A stretch of 64,000 nt of DNA from Pectobacterium aroidearum (GCF_041228105.1 NZ_CP166097.1:868001-932000); one strand, 5' to 3'. Positions 20,688-31,113 are shown, counted from the stretch's first letter. A program made the numbers and translations. Notes: a model not told the origin generated them from the sequence alone.

Positions 20688-20735
20688 ACAATGATCTTAT
20701 AGGTTTTTATTTTTCATGCTTGTGGAGGGTTGTTC

Positions 20736-21137
20736 GTGTTTGAAATAAATAGGCCGTTATTTTTCGCGTTCTCAGTGTTGATTTTTATTCTTACATGCTG
20801 GGGAATATGGTTTTCTTTTAACGGTTATTGGAATCTATTTAGGCTAAATGATGTCATTATCTTTTCATGGAAGGTAGGCATCCTTATTTTTGGTGCGCCA
20901 ATATTATTTTACTTTTCGTATTTAGGGTTTTGCATGGCAGTAAAAAACAAACCTATAGGAATGCATGGCATATTAGCAAGTGTGTGTGGTTATTTGTTTT
21001 TTATTGGTGTGGTGGTTAGTTTTGTTGCATCTATGTATATATCTTTTAATTTTAGAGATCAAGGCTATGAAATCTGCCCTAAACACTCCTGGATGGACCC
21101 CAATAAGTATGTGAAAAATATCTCTCTTTGTGATTAA
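20736..21137 (+). CDS. Small membrane protein, probable immunity protein (copy 3)
   Basis: A 133-residue paralogue of the two genes before it, ending CPKHSWMDPNKYVKNISLCD. GGAGGG lies eight bases before the GTG at 20736; a TTG two codons upstream is also possible. It is closer to copy 1 in its N-terminal half (ILTCWGIWFSFNGYWNLF versus ILSCWGGWFSLNGYIDFF). The gene converges with the Hcp gene. Confidence 0.56.
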   Translation: MFEINRPLFFAFSVLIFILTCWGIWFSFNGYWNLFRLNDVIIFSWKVGILIFGAPILFYFSYLGFCMAVKNKPIGMHGILASVCGYLFFIGVVVSFVASMYISFNFRDQGYEICPKHSWMDPNKYVKNISLCD

Positions 21138-21192
21138 TGGTGAATAACAAGCACAACTAATAAGATGTGCCTGTTATCAAAGGTCATAAATA

Positions 21193-21672
21193 TTAGAGGC
21201 TCATTTCCTCCCAAATGCTGTAACCCGATGTTCCTGCGATTTTGTGGTTCCAGGCTATGGTTTTATATTTTAGCTGGACTTTTTCATACGGCATGATGTC
21301 GTTGTTATCGATGACGTGTGGATAGACACAGGTGACGTCGACAATGCTCGCATCGGTTAAGGTCACTTCGTAATAAAGTTCTAACTGTCCAGCGGAATTG
21401 ACGCGATAGAAATAAAATGTCACATCGACCTTTTCATTATAAGAGATTGCCATCCCTAATAACGGGGAAGACTTATCGATTGGCTTAATAAAATGAATCG
21501 GATGATGGGCGACATTCTGATCGCGGCTGATGCTATGGTTTAAACCTAATACTTGTATTTGATCTTCATGACCCGTTTGGTAGCGATTACCAATCGAATC
21601 TAGCGTTGAGCAACCAGATGATATTAAACCCTGTTTTTGGCCATTAATGCTGGCATAAATCAAATTAGCCAT
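21193..21672 (-). CDS. Hcp-family type VI secretion protein
   Basis: A 159-residue protein of the Hcp/DUF796 family: ANLIYASINGQKQGLISSGC then GHEDQIQVLGLNH, and PIHFIKPIDKSSPLL. Hcp forms the hexameric tube of the type VI secretion system and can carry effectors in its lumen. No other type VI structural genes are nearby, so it is an orphan copy; orphan hcp genes usually travel with effector and immunity genes, which fits the neighbours at 18962-21137. It converges with the third immunity-like gene and has its own promoter region upstream. Confidence 0.8.
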   Translation of the reverse strand: MANLIYASINGQKQGLISSGCSTLDSIGNRYQTGHEDQIQVLGLNHSISRDQNVAHHPIHFIKPIDKSSPLLGMAISYNEKVDVTFYFYRVNSAGQLELYYEVTLTDASIVDVTCVYPHVIDNNDIMPYEKVQLKYKTIAWNHKIAGTSGYSIWEEMSL

Positions 21673-21789
21673 ATCAAATCCTTATGAGAATATTTATCAA
21701 TAGACTGCGTGATAATATATCGATTATCCGCACGGAAATAATACGGCTAAGGCAAAGCTAAAGTAAAGCGGCCATAATAAAAGATGAAG

Positions 21790-22293
21790 TTAGACCGAAG
21801 CTGAATTTATTTCTCGCCAGTTTAGCCAGATGCGCATATCAAATTCCAACTGATGGTAGTCAGGATCCATATGGCAGCAGAGTTGATAGAAGGCCTTGTT
21901 GTGATCTTTTTCTTTGAGGTGGGCGAGTTCGTGTACCACGATCATTCGCAGGAAATCTTCTGGCCCGTCACGAAATAGCGTCGCTATTCTGATTTCGTTG
22001 TTGGATTTTAATTTTCCACCTTGCACACGTGCCACAAACGTATTGGTGCCCAGCGTCCCTTTTATCGGGTTCTGTTTATTGTCGTAAAGCACCTTTGATA
22101 TTGCCGGGGCATTTTTCAGGTAGCGCTGTTTCAGCTCGGCGACGAACTGATAGAGCGACTTGTCACTCTGAATCTGATGGCGGTCAGGGTATCTTTTTTC
22201 CAGCCAGGGGCCGAGTTTGCCTTGATCGAGGAGCGTTTGTACTTGGGCAACAATCGCCGGAGGGTAACCGTTCAGGTAGCGTAGTTGGGTCAT
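21790..22293 (-). CDS. ygjP: YgjP-like metallopeptidase-fold protein
   Basis: A 167-residue YgjP/DUF45 protein with the zinc motif VVHELAHLKEKDHN (HExxH) and YQLCCHMDP as the third-ligand region. E. coli YgjP has been reported as a UTP pyrophosphatase, while the fold is that of M48-like metalloproteases. The frame is open to a TTG at 22311, but the ATG at 22293 gives MTQLRYLNGYP, matching the E. coli start. It lies 84 bp after tyrB on the same strand. Confidence 0.8.
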   Translation of the reverse strand: MTQLRYLNGYPPAIVAQVQTLLDQGKLGPWLEKRYPDRHQIQSDKSLYQFVAELKQRYLKNAPAISKVLYDNKQNPIKGTLGTNTFVARVQGGKLKSNNEIRIATLFRDGPEDFLRMIVVHELAHLKEKDHNKAFYQLCCHMDPDYHQLEFDMRIWLNWREINSASV

Positions 22294-22376
22294 GAAATTT
22301 TTATCACACAAGCCACTGAGTTAAGCGAGTTCACAACGGTGAGCCGGTTAAGCCAGTGGCTTTATTATTTTACGAT

Positions 22377-23570
22377 TTACTGAATCGCGGCGAAAGCCGC
22401 AGCGACGCGTTGGACGTTGCTGTGGTTCAGCCCCGCTATACACATACGGCCGCTGGCGATCAGGTAGACGCCGAATTCTTCACGCAGACGATCAACCTGT
22501 TCCGGGCTGAAACCGGTGTAGCTGAACATGCCGCGTTGGGTGAGCAGGTAGTCGAAGTTACGGTTCGGCAGCGCGTTTTTCAGTGCCGACACCAGTTCCT
22601 GACGCATGCTCAGAATGCGGGTACGCATTTCTTCGACTTCCGCTTTCCAGTCAGCGTTCAACTGCGCGTCATTCAGGACTTTAGAGACCACCTGTGCGCC
22701 GAAATTCGGTGGGGAAGAGTAGTTGCGGCGGACGGTCGCTTTTAACTGACCCAGCACGCGCTGTGCGCTGTCGGCATCGTCACACACCACGGAAAGGCCG
22801 CCGACGCGCTCGCTATACAGTGAGAAAATCTTGGAGAACGAGTTGGCGATGAGTGCCGGAACGCCCGCGCTGGCAACGGCGCGAATCGCATAGGCATCCT
22901 GATCGATCCCGAGGCCAAAGCCCTGATAGGCGATGTCCATAAACGGAATCAGCTCGCGCTGGATGATGACCTCAATGATGCGATCCCACTGTTCGGTGGT
23001 GAGGTCAGAACCGGTCGGGTTGTGGCAGCATGGGTGCAGCAGTACGATGCTGCGCGCCGGCAGCGTTTGCAGCGTGGCCAGCATGGCATCAAATTTCACG
23101 CCTAGGCTGTCGCCATCGAAATACGGGTAGGTGTGAACGTTAAAGCCCGCGCCCTCAAAGATCGCAATATGGTTTTCCCATGTTGGATCGCTGACCCACA
23201 CTTCTGAATTCGGGAAGTAACGTTTCAGGAAATCCGCACCGACTTTCAGCGCACCGGAACCACCCAGCGTCTGAATGGTGGCGATGCGACCGGCTTCCAG
23301 CACCGTATGGTTTGCACCAAACAGCAATTGCTGGATCGCGGTACGGTAAGGCTGTAACCCTTCCATCGGCAGATAAGAACTCGCGCTCTGAGCCGGCTGT
23401 TTCAGGCTGCTTTCTGCCGCACTCACAGATCGCAACTGCGGGATAATATTCTGCTCGTTGTAGTAGAGCCCGATACTCAAATTGATCTTATCCGCTCTTG
23501 GATCCTGTTTGAATTTTTCCATCAGAGACAGGATAGGATCTCCGGCATAGGTATCAACGTTTTGAAACAC
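22377..23570 (-). CDS. tyrB: Aromatic amino acid aminotransferase
   Basis: TyrB is the PLP-dependent transaminase for the last step of tyrosine and phenylalanine synthesis. The 397-residue protein is nearly colinear with E. coli Tyr[55 protein letters not shown], and the PLP lysine in [17 protein letters not shown] (motifs quoted in part). The start follows a CTCC/GGAG site. A YitT-family gene lies 64 bp upstream on the same strand. I see no clear TyrR box in the short upstream gap. Confidence 0.96.
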   Translation of the reverse strand: MFQNVDTYAGDPILSLMEKFKQDPRADKINLSIGLYYNEQNIIPQLRSVSAAESSLKQPAQSASSYLPMEGLQPYRTAIQQLLFGANHTVLEAGRIATIQTLGGSGALKVGADFLKRYFPNSEVWVSDPTWENHIAIFEGAGFNVHTYPYFDGDSLGVKFDAMLATLQTLPARSIVLLHPCCHNPTGSDLTTEQWDRIIEVIIQRELIPFMDIAYQGFGLGIDQDAYAIRAVASAGVPALIANSFSKIFSLYSERVGGLSVVCDDADSAQRVLGQLKATVRRNYSSPPNFGAQVVSKVLNDAQLNADWKAEVEEMRTRILSMRQELVSALKNALPNRNFDYLLTQRGMFSYTGFSPEQVDRLREEFGVYLIASGRMCIAGLNHSNVQRVAAAFAAIQ

Positions 23571-23634
23571 AGTGTAGCTCTCCTGAGTGTGTCATTTTTA
23601 TGGGTACCGCAACCCCGACGATGGTGGGGGGCAA

Positions 23635-24249
23635 TCAGGCCGCATAACGGCCAGGGCGATGATTCATCGCGATAATCAGGTTCAGAACGGTTGCCCCCAG
23701 AATCGAAGCAATCAACATAGGTATGCTTACCACGAACAGGGAAGTCAGCACAATCACAACGTCAACGCCCATCTGGAGTTTTCCCGCCCGCAGGCCGTAT
23801 TTGTCCTGAAGGTACAGCGCCAGAATATTCACGCCGCCGAGGCTAGCCTTATGACGGAACAGGACAATGAAACCTATTCCGGTGATGATACTGCCGAACA
23901 GCGTGGCGTAGAACGGATTGAGCTGATCGAAATGAATGAACAGTGGATGTAGATCGGAAAACAGGGACACGAGTCCGACGGCGCAGAACGTTTTCACCGT
24001 GAATTCCCATCCCATACGGCGTACGGCCAGATAGTAGAAGGGCAGGTTCAGCAGGAAAAACGCGACGCCAAAGGAAACGTTTGTCAGATAGTGGATAAGG
24101 AAAGCTATGCCTGCGGTGCCGCCGGTGAGTGCGCCAGCCTGACGTAGCAGGATGACGCCAAATGACACCATCAGTGTGCCGGTCACTATTGCCAAAACGT
24201 CTTCCAGCAGCGTGTGTGATATTTTTTGTGTGGGAATAACGTTATCCAT
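23635..24249 (-). CDS. YitT-family membrane protein
   Basis: About 204 residues with five to six membrane segments, of the YitT/DUF161 family. Features include a GALTGGTAGIAFLIHYLT motif near residue 42 and FRHKASLGGVNILALYLQD near residue 135. Members often have a C-terminal soluble domain, absent here, so this is the short form. Substrate unknown. The ATG at 24249 is preferred over a GTG three codons upstream; the ribosome site is weak for both. It precedes tyrB by 64 bp on the same strand and may be cotranscribed. Confidence 0.75.
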   Translation of the reverse strand: MDNVIPTQKISHTLLEDVLAIVTGTLMVSFGVILLRQAGALTGGTAGIAFLIHYLTNVSFGVAFFLLNLPFYYLAVRRMGWEFTVKTFCAVGLVSLFSDLHPLFIHFDQLNPFYATLFGSIITGIGFIVLFRHKASLGGVNILALYLQDKYGLRAGKLQMGVDVVIVLTSLFVVSIPMLIASILGATVLNLIIAMNHRPGRYAA

Positions 24250-24500
24250 GGTGAGCACTCAATAGACTGTCGTAAAAATATGTGCTTACCAAAGCAAGAA
24301 TCACACCAGATGATGCCGCGTAGCGGCTGGTTTATGTGAAATACCTGCGGTAATAAGAGTAACGTATTGAATTATATAAATGAAAATAATGCGTGATTTG
24401 TGCGTAATCTGTCATTTATTTAGTTATGTTGTGCGAAAAATGGTGATTTGTTGCGTGAGTTTCTCGTTTTTTTGCACCAAATAGACGCGATTGCCCCAAA

Positions 24501-24980
24501 TCAGGGCAACGCAGGCAGTTCTGGCGTGATCAAACCGTTCTCTTTAAGGCGGTTTAATACCACCGAGGTTTTCAGATGCGCGATGCTCTTATTCTGCGAC
24601 AGAATCTGGCTAATCAGCGTGCTGAGTCCGGGCAGATCCGCGACGGCGACTTTTAACAGATAATCGGCATCACCCGTGGTTTTATAGGCGTCAATAATCG
24701 CATCCACTTCCCCCAGCATCTGGTGAAAGCGTTCAACGTATTCGCTGGTGTGGTTGATCAACCGTACTTCAATTAACCCCAGACATTCCAATCCAACGGC
24801 ATTCGGCGACAGGCGGGCATGGTAGCCAAGAATGAGCTGTGCCTGCTCCAGTGCGATGCGGCGACGGGAGCATTGTGAAGCGGAAAGCCCAACCAGTTCG
24901 CTCAATTCCTGATTGGTCAGGCGACCATTGGTCTGTAGCAGCGTCAGGATTTTCAGATCGAAATCATCAATGTTGTACAT
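24501..24980 (-). CDS. Lrp/AsnC-family transcriptional regulator
   Basis: A 159-residue regulator with an N-terminal helix-turn-helix (LTNQELSELVGLSASQCSRR, residues about 21-40) and a C-terminal RAM domain that senses amino acids (VAVADLPGLSTLISQIL). It diverges from the PheP-like permease gene across a 359-bp gap, so it probably controls that gene and itself in response to an amino acid, perhaps an aromatic one given PheP and nearby tyrB. Confidence 0.88.
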   Translation of the reverse strand: MYNIDDFDLKILTLLQTNGRLTNQELSELVGLSASQCSRRRIALEQAQLILGYHARLSPNAVGLECLGLIEVRLINHTSEYVERFHQMLGEVDAIIDAYKTTGDADYLLKVAVADLPGLSTLISQILSQNKSIAHLKTSVVLNRLKENGLITPELPALP

Positions 24981-25339
24981 CGCGTTCCCTAAACCGTGTC
25001 AGATAGTGAGTCAAACAGACTACCAGCTTTTTAGGCTGTGTTGCCTATGAGTTTTTTATCGCTACAGGGCCGCTCAATCTCAGTTTGCACCATGATGGTT
25101 CAATTCATGCATCGCAGGGCAAAATACGATGCAACTGTGTGCATTATTGATCATTAATGTGCGTTTAATGTTCGTATTTTCTGAATTTATGCGTGATGTG
25201 TGAAATTGGAGTGGAAATAAATTTTCTAACTTTTCATTGCGTTATGTGAATGATGATCATGATGGCAGGGATGAGGGGTTATCTGGCCTGATAGTTGCTA
25301 CATCCTCCCGATTCGAATTTTATTGCTGACGGGGGAAAA
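24981..25339. promoter_or_regulatory. Divergent control region between lrp-like and pheP-like genes
   Basis: 359 bp, A/T-rich, non-coding. It must hold the promoters of both genes and probably the Lrp-family sites. There are short A/T tracts and partial inverted repeats such as ATGAATGATGATCAT near 25247, but no motif I can assign with confidence. I see no gene in it. Confidence 0.45.
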
Positions 25340-26725
25340 ATGGAGACACAACAAGAAGAAGGGCAGTTGAAAAGAGGATTGAAAAATCGCCATATTCAAC
25401 TGATCGCACTGGGAGGCGCGGTAGGTACCGGGCTGTTTTTAGGCATCGCGCAGACCATCAAAATGGCGGGGCCATCGGTGCTGCTTGGCTATGCGATTGC
25501 GGGCGTTATCGCATTCTTTATTATGCGCCAGTTGGGTGAAATGGTGGTGGAAGAGCCCGTTGCTGGCTCGTTCAGCCACTTTGCGTATAAATATTGGGGA
25601 GAGTTCGCCGGGTTTATGTCCGGTTGGAATTACTGGGTGTTGTACGTTCTGGTCAGTATGGCCGAGTTAACGGCGGTCGGGATATATATTCAGTACTGGT
25701 GGCCGGACGTGCCTACCTGGGTCTCTGCGGGGGCATTTTTTGTACTGATTAACGCCATCAATCTGACGAGCGTTAAAGTGTACGGTGAAATGGAATTCTG
25801 GTTTTCGATCATTAAGGTTGCGGCCATCATGGGGATGATTGTATTTGGCTGCTATCTGTTGTTCAGTGGGGCGGGTGGCCCTGACGCTAGTGTCGCAAAT
25901 CTATGGCAGCACGGTGGTTTCTTCCCGAACGGCATCAGCGGTATGGTCATGGCGATGGCGGTGATCATGTTCTCCTTCGGTGGACTGGAACTGGTAGGGA
26001 TCACTGCGGCTGAAGCTGACGATCCGCAAAACAGCATCCCACGCGCGACGAATCAGGTTATTTATCGCATTCTGCTGTTTTACGTTGGCGCGCTGGCTGT
26101 GCTGCTGTCGCTGTACCCGTGGGGGAAAGTTGTGGAAGGCGGTAGCCCGTTCGTCATGATTTTTCATGCGCTGGATAGCAACGTTGTGGCTACTGTTTTG
26201 AATCTGGTGGTGCTGTCGGCTGCTTTGTCGGTTTATAACAGCTGCGTGTACTGCAACAGTCGCATGCTATTCGGGTTGGCGAAACAGGGGAACGCCCCGC
26301 GTGCGTTGCTGAACGTCAATAAGCGCGGCATTCCGTTGGTGGCACTCGGCGTATCGGCACTTGCGACGGCTCTGTGTGTCGTGATCAACTACCTGATGCC
26401 GGGTAGAGCCTTTGAGTTGCTGATGGCGCTCGTGGTCTCTGCCTTGGTCATTAACTGGGCGATGATTTGCATCACTCACCTGAAATTCCGAGCGGCGAAA
26501 AAGCAGGAAGGCCATGAAACGCGCTTTAAAAGCCTCGGTTACCCGATGACGAATGTGATTTGTCTGCTGTTTCTGGCGGGGATTTTGGTCATCATGGCGA
26601 TGACGCCGGGTATTCAGATTTCGGTGCTGTTGATTCCGTTCTGGCTTCTGGCGTTGGCTGTGAGCTACATGGTGAAAAAGAAGAAAAGTGCGATGGCGGC
26701 GCTGGCAGTAAAAACTGACTATTAA
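25340..26725 (+). CDS. pheP: Aromatic amino acid permease, PheP/AroP-like
   Basis: A 461-residue APC-superfamily transporter with twelve predicted membrane segments. LKRGLKNRHIQLIALGGAVG, MRQLGEMVVEEPVAGSF, KYWGEFAGFMSGWNYWV and IMFSFGGLELVGITAAEA follow E. coli PheP closely. It should import phenylalanine or related aromatic amino acids through the inner membrane by proton symport. The frame opens at 25295, but the ATG at 25340 follows GGGGG and matches the family length (458 in E. coli). The symbol is by similarity; AroP or another AAT-family role cannot be excluded. Confidence 0.82.
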   Translation: METQQEEGQLKRGLKNRHIQLIALGGAVGTGLFLGIAQTIKMAGPSVLLGYAIAGVIAFFIMRQLGEMVVEEPVAGSFSHFAYKYWGEFAGFMSGWNYWVLYVLVSMAELTAVGIYIQYWWPDVPTWVSAGAFFVLINAINLTSVKVYGEMEFWFSIIKVAAIMGMIVFGCYLLFSGAGGPDASVANLWQHGGFFPNGISGMVMAMAVIMFSFGGLELVGITAAEADDPQNSIPRATNQVIYRILLFYVGALAVLLSLYPWGKVVEGGSPFVMIFHALDSNVVATVLNLVVLSAALSVYNSCVYCNSRMLFGLAKQGNAPRALLNVNKRGIPLVALGVSALATALCVVINYLMPGRAFELLMALVVSALVINWAMICITHLKFRAAKKQEGHETRFKSLGYPMTNVICLLFLAGILVIMAMTPGIQISVLLIPFWLLALAVSYMVKKKKSAMAALAVKTDY

Positions 26726-26736
26726 TTAAGTCAAAA

Positions 26737-26761
26737 GGCACTTCCAGTCGTGGAGTGCCTG
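26737..26761 (+). terminator. Terminator after the pheP-like gene
   Basis: AGGCACT..AGTGCCT with inner TCCA/TGGA pairing forms a stem-loop 12 bp after the permease stop; the following sequence is moderately T-rich (GATGTTTATTCTTTT). Confidence 0.6.
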
Positions 26762-26818
26762 ATGTTTATTCTTTTAATGATGGTTCTCGGGATAGCGTGA
26801 TCACAATCCCGGGTAGCA

Positions 26819-27457
26819 TCACTCCACAATGATCCGTTCGTCATTGTCTCCCAGACAGATACTGAGCTGCTGCCCGTCGGGGCTAAAGGCGCAGTAGGGG
26901 AGGGGTTCACGCTGGTAGAGATGTAGCGGAAGCGCCAGATAAAGCACGATGAGCAGCAATGCGGCGACGGCTTTAGCATACGTTGGGCGTGGTGCTGTCG
27001 CGTTGCGCCGCGCGTGTCGATATTTCACGATGCCGATAGCGGCCATGCCTGCGCCTACCAGCATGGAAACATACAGTTCACCGGGCATGGGGGAGAGTAT
27101 CAAATTGTCGTTTTCATACTCTTGCCAATATTGAATCCGCCACAGGGCGCTGATGCCGATTTGCAGCAGTCCTGCGAGTATCCAGGCAACACGCCAGCCC
27201 GAGAGTCGAAAGAGCGCCAGAAAGCAGAATCCTGACGCCGCGAAAGACCAGTAAATCAGATCGAACATCGCGCTAAACATGCCGCCAAACAGCGTGCCGC
27301 CGACATCCGTCGGTTTCAGGGTAAAGTAATTAATGAGGGCAAACAGCGTCAGGATCGCGGCTACGGCAAGCCAGCTTGCCGTATAGTAGACAACCCGTCT
27401 GAAAGTCGGCAAGCCTTGCGCTTGCCGATAAAAACCCGTTAGTCCGTTTTTACTCAC
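26819..27457 (-). CDS. Unrecognised inner-membrane protein
   Basis: A 212-residue protein with five or six predicted membrane segments (for example [20 protein letters not shown] and AGMAAIGIV) and a short soluble C-terminus ([20 protein letters not shown]). I do not recognise the family. It starts with GTG inside the last codons of alr (GTGAGTAA), so translation is probably coupled to alr and it belongs to that operon. Arrangement after alr suggests, but does not show, a cell-envelope role. Confidence 0.65.
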   Translation of the reverse strand: MSKNGLTGFYRQAQGLPTFRRVVYYTASWLAVAAILTLFALINYFTLKPTDVGGTLFGGMFSAMFDLIYWSFAASGFCFLALFRLSGWRVAWILAGLLQIGISALWRIQYWQEYENDNLILSPMPGELYVSMLVGAGMAAIGIVKYRHARRNATAPRPTYAKAVAALLLIVLYLALPLHLYQREPLPYCAFSPDGQQLSICLGDNDERIIVE

Positions 27458-28532
27458 CGTCGACGTATTCCAACGCGGTGCGCTGCGTTAAGCGCGTGAT
27501 CAGTTCGTAGGCGCTGGCGCCTGTATGCGCGGCAATGCGTTCAACCGGTAGCGTCGGTCCCCACAGGATGACTTCATCTCCAACCTTATCCTGCGCATCC
27601 GGCCCTAAATCCACCGTAATCATATCCATCGACACGCGGCCGGAAAGTGGCACCTCACGCCCATTGATGAGCACGGGCGTGCCGGCTGGTGCGCAGCGTG
27701 GATAGCCATCGCCATAGCCGACGGCCACGACGCCCAAACGGGTATTGCGCGGGCTGGTCCAGGTGCCGCCGTAACCGACCGCTTCGCCCGTGTGGTGTTC
27801 ACGCACGGCGATCAGGTGAGATGTAAAAGTCATTGCTGGCTGAAAGCCAAAATGTGCGGCGTCTTCGTTATCCAACGGCGACACGCCATAGAGAATGATG
27901 CCGGGGCGGACGCGATCGCGGTGCGACTGTGGCCACAGCAAAATGCCGCCGGAGGCCGCGATGGACTGTGCGCCGGGTTTACCCTGTGTAAAGGCATCGA
28001 AGCAGGCCAACTGGCGCTCGGTAGTTCCGGCCTCGGGCTCGTCGGCACGGGAAAAGTGGCTCATGATATTGACCGGCTGAACCACATTGCGACATGCGGT
28101 CAAACGCTGCCAAAACGCGTCGGCGTGTTCCGGCAGAACGCCAAGTCGGTGCATGCCGGTATCGAGCTTCATCCACACGCGTAGCGGCTGTGACAGCGTA
28201 GCCTGCTCCAGCGCGGCAAGCTGTTCGGGGCTGTGAACGGCGGTTTCTAGCTGGTGATCTACCAGAAGCGGGAGGTCGTCGGCGGAGAAAAAGCCCTCCA
28301 GCAGGACGATAGGCTTGGTGATGCCCGCCGCGCGCAACGCCAGCGCCTCGGAGAGCCGTGCGACGCCGTAGCAGTCAGCGTCGCAAAAGGTATGGGCAGC
28401 TTCGATCATGCCGTGGCCGTAGGCGTTGGCTTTCACGATGGCAACGACCTGACTGTCAGGCGCGAGCTGACGGATACGTTGCAGGTTGTGGCGCAAAGCA
28501 CGCCGGTTAATGACGGCAGTTGCCGTTTTCAT
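27450..28532 (-). CDS. alr: Alanine racemase
   Basis: Alr converts L-alanine to D-alanine with PLP for peptidoglycan. The 360-residue protein has the PLP lysine in [13 protein letters not shown] (near residue 34), and the catalytic tyrosine region [10 protein letters not shown] and VSMDMITVD. The length matches E. coli Alr. It follows dnaB by 41 bp, the conserved dnaB-alr order in enterobacteria. Confidence 0.96.
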   Translation of the reverse strand: MKTATAVINRRALRHNLQRIRQLAPDSQVVAIVKANAYGHGMIEAAHTFCDADCYGVARLSEALALRAAGITKPIVLLEGFFSADDLPLLVDHQLETAVHSPEQLAALEQATLSQPLRVWMKLDTGMHRLGVLPEHADAFWQRLTACRNVVQPVNIMSHFSRADEPEAGTTERQLACFDAFTQGKPGAQSIAASGGILLWPQSHRDRVRPGIILYGVSPLDNEDAAHFGFQPAMTFTSHLIAVREHHTGEAVGYGGTWTSPRNTRLGVVAVGYGDGYPRCAPAGTPVLINGREVPLSGRVSMDMITVDLGPDAQDKVGDEVILWGPTLPVERIAAHTGASAYELITRLTQRTALEYVDGE

Positions 28533-28573
28533 TCTTGTTCCTTAGTGCAGTGTTGTCATTGCTGAGCGCTGCG

Positions 28574-29980
28574 TTATTCATCGTCATATTGTGGGCCGGC
28601 ATAGTTATCAAAGCGCGACCACTGCCCGTTAAAGGTCAAACGAACGGAACCAATCGGGCCGTTACGCTGTTTCCCCAAAATGATTTCAGCGATGCCTTTC
28701 AGATCGCTGTTTTCGTGATAAACCTCATCACGATAGATAAACATAATCAGGTCGGCATCCTGCTCGATGGAGCCGGATTCACGCAGATCCGAGTTAACCG
28801 GGCGCTTATCGGCGCGCTGTTCCAGACTACGGTTAAGCTGCGACAGAGCGACGACCGGAACCTGCAATTCTTTTGCCAGCGCTTTGAGTGAGCGGGAAAT
28901 TTCGGCAATTTCCAGCGTACGATTATCGGACAGCGACGGCACGCGCATCAATTGCAGGTAGTCGATCATGATCAGGCTCAGGCCGTCATGTTCACGGAAC
29001 ACTCGGCGGGCGCGGGATCGCACTTCGGTCGGCGTCAGACCGGAGGAATCATCAATGTACATGTTGCGCTTTTCCAGCAGGATCCCCATGGTGCTGGAAA
29101 TACGCGCCCAGTCTTCATCGTCCAACTGACCGGTACGAATGCGGGTCTGATCCACGCGAGACAGCGACGCGAGCATACGCATCATGATCTGCTCGCCGGG
29201 CATTTCCAGACTGAAGATTAGCACCGGTTTATCCTGCATCATCGCGGCGTTTTCACACAGGTTCATCGCGAAGGTGGTTTTCCCCATCGATGGACGGGCG
29301 GCGACGATAATCAGGTCAGATTTCTGCAAGCCTGCGGTCTTTTTATCCAGATCCTGATAGCCGGTAGACACACCGGTTACGCCGTCGTGTGGGCGCTGAT
29401 ACAGTTGTTCGATACGAGAAACGGTATCTTCCAGAATGCGGTCGATGCTTTTTGGGCCTTCATCTTTGCTGGCGCGGTTTTCGGCGATTTGGAAGACGCG
29501 GGATTCCGCGAGATCGAGCAGATCCTCACTGCTACGCCCTTGTGGATCGTAACCCGCATCGGCGATCTCATTGGCGACGGAGATCATTTCACGCACCACG
29601 GCGCGCTCGCGCACGATATCTGCATAGGCACCGATATTGGCGGCGCTCGGCGTGTTTTTAGCGAGCTCAGCCAGATAGGCGAAGCCACCCGCGGATTCCA
29701 GCGAGCCTTGCAGTTCGAGCGATTCGGACAGGGTAATCAGGTCGATCGGTTTGCTCATTTCGAGCAGACGCTGCATCTCGGTGAAAATCAGGCGGTGGGC
29801 GCGGTTATAGAAGTCGTTCGCGACAACACGCTCGGCGACATTATCCCAGCGTTCATTGTCGAGCATCAGGCCACCCAATACCGATTGCTCCGCTTCCAGC
29901 GAATGTGGCGGAAGTTTCAGACCTTCCATCTGGCGGTCACGGGGTTCATTCGATTTATTGGTGGGTCTTTTCTCTGCCAT
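28574..29980 (-). CDS. dnaB: Replicative DNA helicase
   Basis: DnaB is the hexameric 5'-3' replication-fork helicase. The 468-residue protein has the N-terminal primase-interaction domain (LPPHSLEAEQSVLGGLMLDN), a linker, and a RecA-like C-terminal domain with Walker A ARPSMGKTTFAMN near residue 229 and Walker B LIMIDYLQLM near 340. No intein is present; the sequence is continuous. It diverges from qor, as in E. coli. Confidence 0.98.
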   Translation of the reverse strand: MAEKRPTNKSNEPRDRQMEGLKLPPHSLEAEQSVLGGLMLDNERWDNVAERVVANDFYNRAHRLIFTEMQRLLEMSKPIDLITLSESLELQGSLESAGGFAYLAELAKNTPSAANIGAYADIVRERAVVREMISVANEIADAGYDPQGRSSEDLLDLAESRVFQIAENRASKDEGPKSIDRILEDTVSRIEQLYQRPHDGVTGVSTGYQDLDKKTAGLQKSDLIIVAARPSMGKTTFAMNLCENAAMMQDKPVLIFSLEMPGEQIMMRMLASLSRVDQTRIRTGQLDDEDWARISSTMGILLEKRNMYIDDSSGLTPTEVRSRARRVFREHDGLSLIMIDYLQLMRVPSLSDNRTLEIAEISRSLKALAKELQVPVVALSQLNRSLEQRADKRPVNSDLRESGSIEQDADLIMFIYRDEVYHENSDLKGIAEIILGKQRNGPIGSVRLTFNGQWSRFDNYAGPQYDDE

Positions 29981-30108
29981 GAAACGGGTTCTTTACCGGT
30001 TGATTTGCCATTGGATTAGGGGGCATTGTATATGCCACTCGTCCGAAATAACACAATCGGATACCTATAATGGTGAAACGATGAACCTGTCACGATTAAG
30101 GAGATAAC

Positions 30109-31092
30109 ATGGCAAAACGCGTTCAGTTCCGAGCTTATGGTGGCCCAGAGGTTCTGCAATATGTAGATTTCACACCGGCTGACCCCGCTGCGGGAGAGGT
30201 TCAGGTTGAGAACCGCGCCATCGGCATTAATTTTATCGATACCTATATTCGCAGCGGCCTGTATCCGGTGCCTGATTTGCCTTCCGGGCTGGGAACCGAA
30301 GCGGCGGGCGTCGTAACCAAAGTCGGCGCGGGTGTTAGCGTGCTGAAAGTGGGCGATCGCGTCGTGTATGCGCAGTCCGGGCTGGGCGCGTATAGCGACG
30401 TGCATAACGTGGTGGCGGAGAAGGTTGCGCTGCTGCCGGACGCCATCAGCTTTGAGCAGGCGGCGGCTTCTTTCCTGAAAGGGCTGACGGTTTATTACCT
30501 GCTGCGTCAGACGTATGAAATCAAGCCAAATGAGGTCTTCCTGTTCCATGCCGCGGCGGGTGGCGTTGGGCTGATTGCCTGCCAGTGGGCGAAAGCGCTG
30601 GGGGCGAAGCTGATTGGGACGGTAGGATCTGATGAGAAAGCGGAGCGCGCGACACAGGCGGGTGCCTGGGCGACCATCAATTACCGTACCGAGAATATTG
30701 CGCAGCGTGTTGCGGAGCTGACCGATGGGCAGAAGGTCAACGTCGTGTATGACTCGGTCGGGAAAGATACCTGGGAAGCCTCGCTCGATAGTCTGCGCCG
30801 CCGTGGATTGATGGTCAGTTTCGGCAATGCATCTGGGCCGGTTACTGGCGTCAATCTGGGGATTCTGAACCAGAAAGGTTCGCTGTACGTCACGCGTCCG
30901 TCTTTATTTGGTTACGTAACGAACCGTGCCGAACTGGAACAGGCCAGCAATGAACTCTTTTCACTGATCGCCAGCGGAGCGATTACGGTAGATGTGCCGA
31001 AGAACCAGCAATTCGCGCTGTCGGATGCGCAAGCGGCCCATCGTGCGCTGGAAAGCCGCAGCACGCAGGGCTCATGTTTGCTCATACCCTAG
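30109..31092 (+). CDS. qor: NADPH quinone oxidoreductase
   Basis: A 327-residue zinc-free medium-chain reductase that reduces quinones with NADPH. The cofactor motif HAAAGGVGLIACQWAKALGA lies near residue 148. YGGPEVLQYVDF at the start and NFIDTYIRSGLYP near residue 46 are typical of Qor. AAGGAG lies before the ATG. Divergent from dnaB, as in E. coli. Confidence 0.95.
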   Translation: MAKRVQFRAYGGPEVLQYVDFTPADPAAGEVQVENRAIGINFIDTYIRSGLYPVPDLPSGLGTEAAGVVTKVGAGVSVLKVGDRVVYAQSGLGAYSDVHNVVAEKVALLPDAISFEQAAASFLKGLTVYYLLRQTYEIKPNEVFLFHAAAGGVGLIACQWAKALGAKLIGTVGSDEKAERATQAGAWATINYRTENIAQRVAELTDGQKVNVVYDSVGKDTWEASLDSLRRRGLMVSFGNASGPVTGVNLGILNQKGSLYVTRPSLFGYVTNRAELEQASNELFSLIASGAITVDVPKNQQFALSDAQAAHRALESRSTQGSCLLIP

Positions 31093-31113
31093 TTTGTCGC
31101 TGAAAAGCAAAAA

